Shown piece by piece: positions 6,765 to 13,102 of a stretch of DNA of 13,791 nucleotides. The DNA comes from Candidatus Bathyarchaeota archaeon (GTDB lineage: Archaea; Thermoproteota; Bathyarchaeia; Bathyarchaeales; WAQA01). The notes beneath the pieces are model-generated. The model had not been told where the DNA came from. It saw only the letters and a program-made list of their open reading frames with translations, and made no database searches. Position 1 is the stretch's first letter; each line of letters begins with the position of its first letter. The stretch covers positions 1 to 13,791 of the forward strand of contig WAQA01000122.1 of the NCBI GenBank assembly GCA_015520475.1, written 5' to 3'. The translations under genes were made by a program, and so were the position numbers.

Positions 6765-8003
6765 CTAGTTTTGGATTTCGTCAACGTTCTCCTTTATCTT
6801 CTCTATCGCCTGAACTATTAGATCCGCCGCTTCCTTTCCGCCTAGAAGAACCCAATGAAGTAATGTCACCTCCTCAGAACAGAACTTTTCAGCTCCTGGA
6901 AGAACCATCTCCTCATATCTCGGCAGAGAGAGATGCTTGTCAGGGAGAATCCTCCTTAGCTGTTCATGCTTAAAGGCTGGCTGCTTATAGAGCGGCATCC
7001 CATAACCTGAACCTGCAGGTACACCCTCAGCATTCAATGCTTGGATAAACTTTTCCTTAGGCAACCCATTAAACTCTTCCTTGTCATATCTGATAACATA
7101 GAAGTAGTATCCCCTATTTGTAATCCTCGAGTCCTCCTTTAAGGGTTCCACCCCACCTATCCTCCTAAGCCTCTCAGAGAGGTATCGTCCAGTCTCCTGC
7201 TTAACCTCCAACTGCTCCGGTAAATGCTTCATCTGCGAAAGGAGGAGAGCAGCTTGGAACTCCGTCATCCGATAGTTTGAGCTGAGGATGTAGTGTAGAT
7301 ATCCTGGTTTACCTAGAACCCTCCCTATGTTATGTATTAGTTTAGCCTCCTCCGCCAGTGAAGAATCATTAGTTATTACAATTCCACCTTCACCTGCAGT
7401 CAACGATTTACTCTGCTGGAAAGAGAAGCAGCCGAAGTCTCCCCAGCTCCCAACCTTCCTCCCCCTCCATTCAGATCCATGGGCATGGGCGCAGTCCTCA
7501 ATCAAGTGGAGATTATTCCTCTTAACTATTGGGAGTATCTCATCGAAGTTAACTGGGTATCCTCCATAATGGACAACTATTACCGCTTTGGATCTGGATG
7601 ATATCTTCTCCTCTAGGGATCTAGGTGAAATATTCGCTGTTTCAGGATCAACATCAACAAATATCGGTATAGCCCCGACCTCCGCAACGGCTGAGGCCGT
7701 CGCTATAAAGGTTACCGCTGGAACAAGAACCTCATCTCCGAAGCCTATCTTCAGAGCTCTCAAGGCCAGCTCAAGAGCTACAGTTCCATTAGCCACGGCT
7801 ATCCCATATTTAGCATGATGGAACTCAGCGAATAATCTCTCGAACTCCTCAGCTTTTGACCCTGAGAGGCGGCACCATCCTCCACTCTCCAGAACCTCCA
7901 GTAGAGCCTCTCTATCCTCATCATCATATATGGGCCATGAAGGTATTATCTCTCTTAACCGTTCAGCCTCAGCTGGTCCGCCATTAATGGCTAACCTCGC
8001 CAA
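6765..8003 (-). CDS. DegT/DnrJ/EryC1/StrS-family PLP aminotransferase
   Basis: The product is a 412-residue fold-type I PLP enzyme of the sugar aminotransferase family (DegT/StrS), which moves an amino group between glutamate or glutamine and a keto-sugar or keto-cyclitol. Visible landmarks are ANGTVALELALRAL (71-84, cofactor phosphate contact), FIATASAVAEVGAIPIFVDV (99-118), IEDCAHAHG (168-176, Asp170 for the pyridine nitrogen) and FSFQQSKSLTAGEGG (193-207, Lys199 as the Schiff-base lysine). The QQSK variant and the GWCRLSGSKAEEFE region (42-55) recall the subgroup that includes 2-deoxy-scyllo-inosose aminotransferases, but the substrate cannot be assigned. The start is TTG, chosen because a perfect GGAGGT lies four bases upstream. 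The gene begins two bases after the stop of the ceramidase-like gene, so the two are surely co-transcribed. It could act in synthesis or, run backwards, in removal of an amino group from a sugar. Confidence 0.88.
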   Translation of the reverse strand: MARLAINGGPAEAERLREIIPSWPIYDDEDREALLEVLESGGWCRLSGSKAEEFERLFAEFHHAKYGIAVANGTVALELALRALKIGFGDEVLVPAVTFIATASAVAEVGAIPIFVDVDPETANISPRSLEEKISSRSKAVIVVHYGGYPVNFDEILPIVKRNNLHLIEDCAHAHGSEWRGRKVGSWGDFGCFSFQQSKSLTAGEGGIVITNDSSLAEEAKLIHNIGRVLGKPGYLHYILSSNYRMTEFQAALLLSQMKHLPEQLEVKQETGRYLSERLRRIGGVEPLKEDSRITNRGYYFYVIRYDKEEFNGLPKEKFIQALNAEGVPAGSGYGMPLYKQPAFKHEQLRRILPDKHLSLPRYEEMVLPGAEKFCSEEVTLLHWVLLGGKEAADLIVQAIEKIKENVDEIQN

Positions 8004-8005
8004 TC

Positions 8006-9328
8006 CTACCTCCCCTCCAACCTATATGCCTCCTCAAGTAGCCGTAGAGAATGTTCGAGAAGCACATCGCCAACGTCAGGTGTGAAGGGAGGATAACCGA
8101 ACATTTTCGGAGCCGTATTAGCCGCGTAACCGCCGAATCCACTATACCCTTCACCCTCATAGTCTCCGGATGTAGGTATATACCCTACATATGGACCTGA
8201 GTATCCAACAACCATATTATCCTTGAATGGAGATCTCTCCTTAATCTTTAGCCCTATCTCCACAAATACTTCTCCGGGAAGGAAGGTTACTGCAGCATCA
8301 CCTATCCTAAGCACATGTACTTCAGCTTCGATGTATGATGGAAGACCCCTCGAAATCTTCTCCATCATATCTGCAGCCCATTCCCTATAGAAGCGGAGGT
8401 TCGACTTAACCTTCTCGAGTGGGAGATCATCCTCTTCCTGCTGTTTAATGGCGCCCAAAAGATCCTTCAATATATCCTCTAACGTCAAGTTTTGAAGGGG
8501 CAGTTTAATATGCGATCCTACAATGTTCATTACTGGATTTTTCATGTAAGATGTTCTCTCATACGCTTCAACAACCTTCTCAAATACTCTACCGCCTATC
8601 TCCTCAGCTAAGTCGAAGCTTCTCATCCCCCAGCATCCAATTGGATCTATATCGCCGCATGTCCCCTGCAAGAAGAAGGCTGTTCCACCAATCCTCTCCT
8701 CCACCATCCTCATAGCATATCCGGGCCAATCAGCAGATATTGAGAGGCCTCCTTCGGTTCTCACATCAACGGTGACTGGATGGCATGAGAAGTTGAAGAG
8801 TGTTGCGAGGCAACCTCCACCCTTCACCTTAAAAGTTAAAACTGCAACTTCAGGGTCTATCGGCCCATCCTTGACAACCCTATTGAAGCTTACATCTCCA
8901 ATATAGCTTGAGTTGAAACCTACCTCTACAGGTTTAATGTTTCCAGCAGCCAGCCTAGATCCTTCTAGGAAACGTTCCGGGAGAGAGGAGACATAATCAG
9001 GATTTACCTCTCCAAGCCCCCTCATAAAGGTTGTTGCAGGTCCAGAATGTGTATGCGTTGCAGTCAATATAATTGAATCTTCATCGACACCTAAGTCTTC
9101 GCTTATAAGCTTTCTTGACTCCTCGATCGTTTCACGGCTTAAACCTAACAAGTCGCTGTTCACAAGAACAGTCTCTGAACCGTCCCATCTGAGAATTAGA
9201 ACTCTGGCGTATAGGTGATCATGAACCTCCCTGGCTTTACGGTTCAGGTACATTCCATAGCCTGTCAAATCCACCCCTAATGGAGGAGTTATATCCACTT
9301 TACCTACTCCTGAGAGAATATCAGCCAA
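8006..9328 (-). CDS. Neutral/alkaline ceramidase-fold hydrolase (substrate unknown)
   Basis: This is a 440-residue protein matching the neutral/alkaline non-lysosomal ceramidase N-terminal domain, a zinc amidase fold. It opens with the family's G-x-x-x-x-DITPPLG (7-18) and then shows THTHSGP (91-97), FSCHPVT (180-186), QGTCGDIDP (221-229), FLPGE (349-353) and SGPYVGYIPT (377-386). By analogy to the bacterial ceramidase, His92 or His94, His183, Glu353 and a Tyr at 380/383 would be the zinc ligands. The nucleophilic Ser of true ceramidases (in GDVSP) is Asp228 here, and the C-terminal lipid-associated domain is missing. There is no signal peptide. Archaea do not make ceramide, so another amide or ester is the likely substrate. 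The start is TTG, just downstream of an in-frame TAA. First gene of the operon with the aminotransferase and the GH106-like enzyme. Confidence 0.8.
   Translation of the reverse strand: MADILSGVGKVDITPPLGVDLTGYGMYLNRKAREVHDHLYARVLILRWDGSETVLVNSDLLGLSRETIEESRKLISEDLGVDEDSIILTATHTHSGPATTFMRGLGEVNPDYVSSLPERFLEGSRLAAGNIKPVEVGFNSSYIGDVSFNRVVKDGPIDPEVAVLTFKVKGGGCLATLFNFSCHPVTVDVRTEGGLSISADWPGYAMRMVEERIGGTAFFLQGTCGDIDPIGCWGMRSFDLAEEIGGRVFEKVVEAYERTSYMKNPVMNIVGSHIKLPLQNLTLEDILKDLLGAIKQQEEDDLPLEKVKSNLRFYREWAADMMEKISRGLPSYIEAEVHVLRIGDAAVTFLPGEVFVEIGLKIKERSPFKDNMVVGYSGPYVGYIPTSGDYEGEGYSGFGGYAANTAPKMFGYPPFTPDVGDVLLEHSLRLLEEAYRLEGR
8008..8013 (-). promoter_or_regulatory. Ribosome binding site inside the preceding gene's end
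   Basis: The minus strand reads GGAGGT, four bases before the TTG at 8003. It overlaps the last arginine codon and stop of the ceramidase-like gene (GGG AGG TAG). The site decides the TTG start and implies translational coupling of the two proteins. Confidence 0.75.
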
Positions 9329-9383
9329 GATTTAATCCCCCACCCATAACCTATCTCCCCAAAATCTACTTTTAGAGACCTAT

Positions 9384-9391
9384 CTTATATG
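9384..9391 (-). promoter_or_regulatory. Putative box A of the three-gene hydrolase operon
   Basis: On the minus strand CATATAAG lies about 60 nt before the TTG at 9328, predicting a start site near 9362 and a leader of roughly 34 nt. The leader ends in a G-rich stretch (GGTGGGGGAT) that could pair with 16S rRNA ahead of the TTG. It shares a 109-124 nt divergent spacer with the DUF998 promoter. Confidence 0.4.
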
Positions 9392-9401
9392 ACGTGAACT
9401 A

Positions 9402-9410
9402 TTTAAATTT
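9402..9410 (+). promoter_or_regulatory. Putative box A for the DUF998 gene
   Basis: TTTAAATTT is centred about 26 nt before position 9432. That start site would give a leader of about 20 nt to the ATG at 9453, or about 6 nt to the TTG at 9438. It lies only about 12 nt from the opposing box A, so TBP binding at the two could compete. Confidence 0.4.
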
Positions 9411-9452
9411 AGTTTTTCATATTTTGGTTCGGTAAGGTTGAGAGTTGATTTT

Positions 9453-10007
9453 ATGCAGGGAGAAAGATTTTCCGCTATTTTAGGAGCTGCAGCACCAATA
9501 ATAGCCATCATCTTCATTCTAGCATCGATCATGTCTACGTCATGGTTCAGCTGGTGGAGGAACGCCCTAAGCGACCTGGGACATTCAAGACTCAGTGATG
9601 TAGCGGCACTCTACAATTTCGGCTTGCTGCTCTCAGGATTCCTCCTGACAATATACGCCGTTAAATCTTTGAGTGGGAGATATAAGTATACGAGTTACAG
9701 TCTCCTCCTCTCATCCCTTCTACTGCAGCTGGTAGCAGTATTCGATGAATCATATGGAAGACTACACACTCTAGTCTCAGTATTATTCTTTGTTTCTCTA
9801 CTGCCATCCTCAGTAGCTTACGCGATTGAGGGAGAACCGAGAATTGCAGCTCCATCACTAATAGTAGGCTTGGCAGTGTGGATATTATATTTCTCTGGAA
9901 CCATTAAGGTTGGGGTAGCCGTTCCAGAGATCATATCAGCTATGGCGGCATCTATATGGATTATACATTCAGCCATGAAGGTCTACGTTACGGCAGGTAA
10001 AACATAA
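9453..10007 (+). CDS. DUF998 family integral membrane protein
   Basis: The product is a 184-residue protein made almost wholly of about six hydrophobic helices. After the first helix comes WWRNALSDLGHS (residues 34-45), then a loop and ALYNFGLLLSGFLL. The pairing of 'W..NALSDLG' with 'FN.GL...G' is the recognisable DUF998 pattern; the biochemical function of the family is unknown. I chose the ATG at 9453 because AGAGTTGAT (9441-9449) matches seven of nine positions of the ideal GGAGGTGAT site at suitable spacing. A TTG at 9438 would add five residues and is the alternative start. The gene is divergent from the hydrolase operon, and 68 nt separate it from the next gene, which has its own promoter. 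No soluble domain, signal peptide or catalytic motif is visible. Confidence 0.7.
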   Translation: MQGERFSAILGAAAPIIAIIFILASIMSTSWFSWWRNALSDLGHSRLSDVAALYNFGLLLSGFLLTIYAVKSLSGRYKYTSYSLLLSSLLLQLVAVFDESYGRLHTLVSVLFFVSLLPSSVAYAIEGEPRIAAPSLIVGLAVWILYFSGTIKVGVAVPEIISAMAASIWIIHSAMKVYVTAGKT

Positions 10008-10033
10008 CACTAAAGATTCCGTTTTATCTTAAG

Positions 10034-10041
10034 TTATAAAT
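10034..10041 (+). promoter_or_regulatory. Putative box A for the cyclodeaminase/alanine dehydrogenase gene
   Basis: TTATAAAT is centred about 38 nt before the ATG at 10076, predicting a start site near 10063 and a leader of about 13 nt containing AAGGTAG. This suggests independent expression from the DUF998 gene, although readthrough is possible because no T-run separates them. Confidence 0.45.
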
Positions 10042-10075
10042 GTAGGGGAGAATTTCTATACAGAAGGTAGTAAAT

Positions 10076-11068
10076 ATGAGGGTTCTTCTACTCTCAGATA
10101 ACGAGGTTGCCAGCCTTCTCTCCATGGACGAAGTCATAGAAGCCGTTGAGGAAGCCTTTAAAGAGAAAGCGTTAGGCTATGTCCAGATGCCTCCCAAACC
10201 ATACCTCTTCTATAGGAGATATAATGGTGATCTCAGAGCTATGCCATCCTATCTTGAGAGATTGGACATCTCAGCAGTAAAGGTAGTCAACGTCCACCCG
10301 GAGAACCCTAAAAGATTCAACCTTCCAACGGTCATGGCAATCATAGTTCTCATCAACCCTAGAAGCGGAGCCCCAATAGCGATTATGGGTGGGAGACATA
10401 TCACGGCCATGCGCACCGGAGCAGCCGGCGGAATAGCTGCAAAGCACTTGGCAAGGAAGGATTCCAGGATAGTCGGTTTAGTGGGGGCTGGTACACAGGC
10501 AAGAACACAGCTTATCGCCCTCCTATCATTATATGGAAGGTTTGATGAGGTCAGGGTCTGGAGCAGAACAGCTGAGTCCAGAAGGAGATATGTTATGGAG
10601 ATGGAGAAGGAGGTTGACGAGAAAACAGAAATATTCCCCGTTAATAGTGTAAGGGAGGCCGTTGAAGAGGCAGACATAATAGTTACAACAACACCATCCA
10701 GGAGGCCTCTGATAAAGAAGGAATGGGTATCTGAGGGGGTTCACATAAACTGTATCGGTGCAGACGCGCCGGGCAAGGAGGAGCTCGACCCAGACATACT
10801 TAAGGGAGCAAAGATAGTTGTTGACAGCTGGGAGCAGGCGTCACATAGCGGAGAGATAAACGTACCTGTAGCTAGGGGAATAATCACCAGAGATGATATA
10901 TGGGCTGAGCTTGGAGAGATAGCTGCTGGAATTAAAACTGGAAGATCATCATCGGATGAGATAACAGTATTCGTCTCTACAGGATTAGCTATACAGGACG
11001 CTGTTACAGCGAATCTAGCATATAAAAAGGCGATTGAAAGGAATATTGGAAGATTCATCGAAGTATAA
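10076..11068 (+). CDS. Ornithine cyclodeaminase/mu-crystallin family, probable alanine dehydrogenase
   Basis: This 330-residue NAD(P)-dependent enzyme has the family's usual length and layout: a substrate domain, then a Rossmann domain with GLVGAGTQA (134-142), then a return to the substrate domain. Lys69 in AVKVV, Arg113 in TAMRTGAAGG and Asp230 in GADAPGKEELDPD line up with the catalytic Lys69, Arg112 and Asp228 of bacterial ornithine cyclodeaminase. The GADAPGKEELDPD wording is closer to the archaeal alanine dehydrogenases of this family than to ornithine cyclodeaminases, which usually have GGDCPGK. Reductive amination of pyruvate or another 2-oxo acid is thus the best guess, with ornithine cyclodeaminase or an imine reductase as alternatives. 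It is a single-gene unit with its own box A and a T-run terminator, beside the aminotransferase operon on the opposite strand. Confidence 0.85.
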   Translation: MRVLLLSDNEVASLLSMDEVIEAVEEAFKEKALGYVQMPPKPYLFYRRYNGDLRAMPSYLERLDISAVKVVNVHPENPKRFNLPTVMAIIVLINPRSGAPIAIMGGRHITAMRTGAAGGIAAKHLARKDSRIVGLVGAGTQARTQLIALLSLYGRFDEVRVWSRTAESRRRYVMEMEKEVDEKTEIFPVNSVREAVEEADIIVTTTPSRRPLIKKEWVSEGVHINCIGADAPGKEELDPDILKGAKIVVDSWEQASHSGEINVPVARGIITRDDIWAELGEIAAGIKTGRSSSDEITVFVSTGLAIQDAVTANLAYKKAIERNIGRFIEV

Positions 11069-11088
11069 AAGAGAACTCTCCCACACAC

Positions 11089-11095
11089 TTTTTTT
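11089..11095 (+). terminator. Oligo-T terminator after the alanine dehydrogenase-family gene
   Basis: Seven T's in a row start 20 nt after the stop codon at 11068. A clean T7 is typical of archaeal intrinsic termination. No strong hairpin precedes it, and none is required in archaea. Confidence 0.6.
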
Positions 11096-11139
11096 GAGAT
11101 TATCTGCTGATTGATGCTGTATGATCAAGGCTGGAGACT

Positions 11140-12969
11140 CTAACGTTTCCAATTCAACATCTTCTCGGCTTCCCTCACTATTCCATCAGCATCTATCCCC
11201 TGCTCTGCAAGAAGCTCTTCAGGCCTCCCTGAATGCGGCATCCTCCTCACAGCCAATATTCTAGGAGTGAGTCCTAGAGATGAGACAGCCTCACCTAAAC
11301 CTCCCTGGGCATAATGATCCTCAACCGTTATGATGCGGCCGGTCTCCATATAGGCTTCCCTCAGAGTCTCCGCATCCAATGGCTTTATAGAGTAGCAGTC
11401 GATTACTCTGGCGTTAACACCGTAACCCCTAAGCCTCTCATAAGCCTTAAGCGCCTCATGAACAGTTATTCCAGCAGCAACTATTGTTAATTCGTCGGAT
11501 CCGCTCCGCCTAAGAATCTTTGATCCTCCAAGGTGGAACTCCTCATCGTTCCCGTAGATCACAGGGGTCTTCGGCCTACTCGTCCTGATATAGGAGATTC
11601 CATCATAGCCTGCTGCTATAGCAGTGAGCTTCTCGCTGCTAACAGCATCACATGGATAGAGCACGATACTATTGATTATTGAACGGAACATCGCCAGGTC
11701 TTCTAGGCCCATCTGTGAGGGGCCGTCAGCGCCTATCGATACCCCAGCATGTGATCCAGCTATCTTCAGGTTCGCCCTTGAATAGGACGCCATCCTTATT
11801 TGATCGAATGCCCTTGTCAAGAAGCATGCGAAGGTCGCTAAGAAGACATCGAATCCCTGAGTCTGCAATCCAACAGCTACGCCAACCATATTCTGTTCAG
11901 CTATGTAACATTCAATACTCCTTTCAGGAAACCTCTCGAAGAAGAACTGTGTAAATGTTGAGTTTTTAACGTCACCATCTAAAACAATCATCTTCCCGTT
12001 CTGTTCACCGAGTTTAACTAGGGCTCTTCCATAAGCCTCCCTAGTAGCAACCATATCTCCAAGTTTATAATCGGTTTCAACGGAGAAGTCAACATCTTCC
12101 CTTTCAATCCTAACCGAAGCCTTAACTAGATTTGACGGTTTAAACTTAACATTTCTTATTTTAGGCTGCAGCTCCTTCTCAGCAATCTCCAGCTCATCTG
12201 CACTTACAGGCTTCCCATGTCTCCCATCAACATTCTCCAAGAAGCTAACTCCTTTACCCTTAACCGTCTTAGCTATGATGAAGGAAGGCTTATCCGATTC
12301 CTTAGCAGCCTCGAAGACCCTGATTAATTCGTCGACGTTATGACCGTCACATGTGAAGACCTCCCATCCGAAAGCCTTTATTCTCCGCTCATACTCTTCA
12401 GATCTCCACTGGAACATTGTAGGTCCACTCTGGCCAAGCCTATTCATATCCAGTATCGCTGTAAGATTCGAGATGGAAAGTTTCCCGGCTAGGTTTATCG
12501 CTTCCCAGACTGAACCCTCAGCCATCTCACCGTCGCCGAGCAGAACATAGACCCGTCTCTCTATATTCATAAGCTTCTTTGCATAGGCGATTCCAAGGGC
12601 GATTGAGAGTCCCTGCCCCAACGATCCAGTTGCGACACGGATCCCCTTAACTCTTGGAACGGGATGACCCTCCAACTCAGATGAAAACTCCCTCAACGTT
12701 AGAAGCTTATCCCTCGGTATAGCACCTATCTCAGCCAATGCAGCATACAGGATAGGTGCAGCATGACCTTTTGAGAGTATAAACTCATCATTATCTGCAT
12801 AGTCAAGATTTTCAGGGTCGATTCTCATCTGATTAAAGAATAACGTAGCAATTATTTCGGCGCATGAGAGACAGCTTGTAGGATGACCCGACTTAGCCTT
12901 CGTGGTTGATCTGAGACTGTAAAGCCGAAGAATATTCGCTTTATCCTCCAAATATTCTTTGACGCCCAT
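11140..12969 (-). CDS. tkt: Transketolase, full-length, animal-like short type
   Basis: This thiamine-diphosphate enzyme of the non-oxidative pentose phosphate pathway transfers two-carbon ketol units between sugar phosphates in the cytosol. It is a single 609-residue chain. The N-terminal half has KSGHPTSCLSCAEI, SKGHAAPILYAALAE, ATGSLGQGLS, and the ThDP/metal motif GDGEMAEGSVWEA running to the Asn of ILDMNRLGQS. The pyrimidine domain has LDGDVKNSTF, CYIAEQNMVGVAVG (activating Glu), FLTRAFDQIRM and GVSIGADGPSQMGLEDLAMF. The C-terminal domain has TVEDHYAQGGLGEAVSS. Many archaea encode these halves as two genes; here they are fused. The wording is closer to animal TKT than to the long bacterial/plant form. 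The ATG at 12969 has GGAGGGA eight bases upstream; an in-frame ATG at 12987 would add six residues and be leaderless. It lies downstream of the UbiA gene on the same strand, with its own promoter. Confidence 0.93.
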   Translation of the reverse strand: MGVKEYLEDKANILRLYSLRSTTKAKSGHPTSCLSCAEIIATLFFNQMRIDPENLDYADNDEFILSKGHAAPILYAALAEIGAIPRDKLLTLREFSSELEGHPVPRVKGIRVATGSLGQGLSIALGIAYAKKLMNIERRVYVLLGDGEMAEGSVWEAINLAGKLSISNLTAILDMNRLGQSGPTMFQWRSEEYERRIKAFGWEVFTCDGHNVDELIRVFEAAKESDKPSFIIAKTVKGKGVSFLENVDGRHGKPVSADELEIAEKELQPKIRNVKFKPSNLVKASVRIEREDVDFSVETDYKLGDMVATREAYGRALVKLGEQNGKMIVLDGDVKNSTFTQFFFERFPERSIECYIAEQNMVGVAVGLQTQGFDVFLATFACFLTRAFDQIRMASYSRANLKIAGSHAGVSIGADGPSQMGLEDLAMFRSIINSIVLYPCDAVSSEKLTAIAAGYDGISYIRTSRPKTPVIYGNDEEFHLGGSKILRRSGSDELTIVAAGITVHEALKAYERLRGYGVNARVIDCYSIKPLDAETLREAYMETGRIITVEDHYAQGGLGEAVSSLGLTPRILAVRRMPHSGRPEELLAEQGIDADGIVREAEKMLNWKR

Positions 12970-12975
12970 CAAGGC

Positions 12976-12982
12976 TCCCTCC
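12976..12982 (-). promoter_or_regulatory. Ribosome binding site that favours the internal transketolase start
   Basis: The minus strand reads GGAGGGA, and eight bases separate its GGAGG core from the ATG at 12969. The site lies within the reading frame opened by the earlier ATG at 12987, which itself has no ribosome site. It is the reason for preferring the shorter protein. Confidence 0.5.
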
Positions 12983-13012
12983 AACATGGATGTATTTAAT
13001 TATACGCTGTCA

Positions 13013-13020
13013 ATTATAAG
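13013..13020 (-). promoter_or_regulatory. Putative box A for transketolase
   Basis: The minus strand reads CTTATAAT here, predicting a start site near 12991. That gives a leader of about 20 nt carrying the GGAGGGA site, or a leaderless message for the ATG at 12987. A second AT-rich stretch at about 12992-13004 is too close to the start to serve as well. Confidence 0.35.
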
Positions 13021-13079
13021 GATTTTTTAATGGATGTCCTAGTTGAAGAGATAGAAGATGGATTAAAGAGTTTAAGCGG

Positions 13080-13097
13080 CGGGATATATCAATCCCG
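13080..13097 (-). repeat. Small perfect hairpin after the UbiA gene
   Basis: CGGGAT and ATCCCG form a perfect 6-bp inverted repeat around a 6-nt loop, beginning five bases after the UbiA-family stop codon on the minus strand. No T-run follows it, so it is not a classical terminator. It could stabilise the 3' end of the upstream message. Confidence 0.4.
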
Positions 13098-13102
13098 AAG
13101 GC

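Noticed and set aside
13021..13029. T6 run on the plus strand as a terminator
   Set aside because: No plus-strand gene ends nearby; the run is more simply part of the AT-rich promoter area upstream of transketolase.
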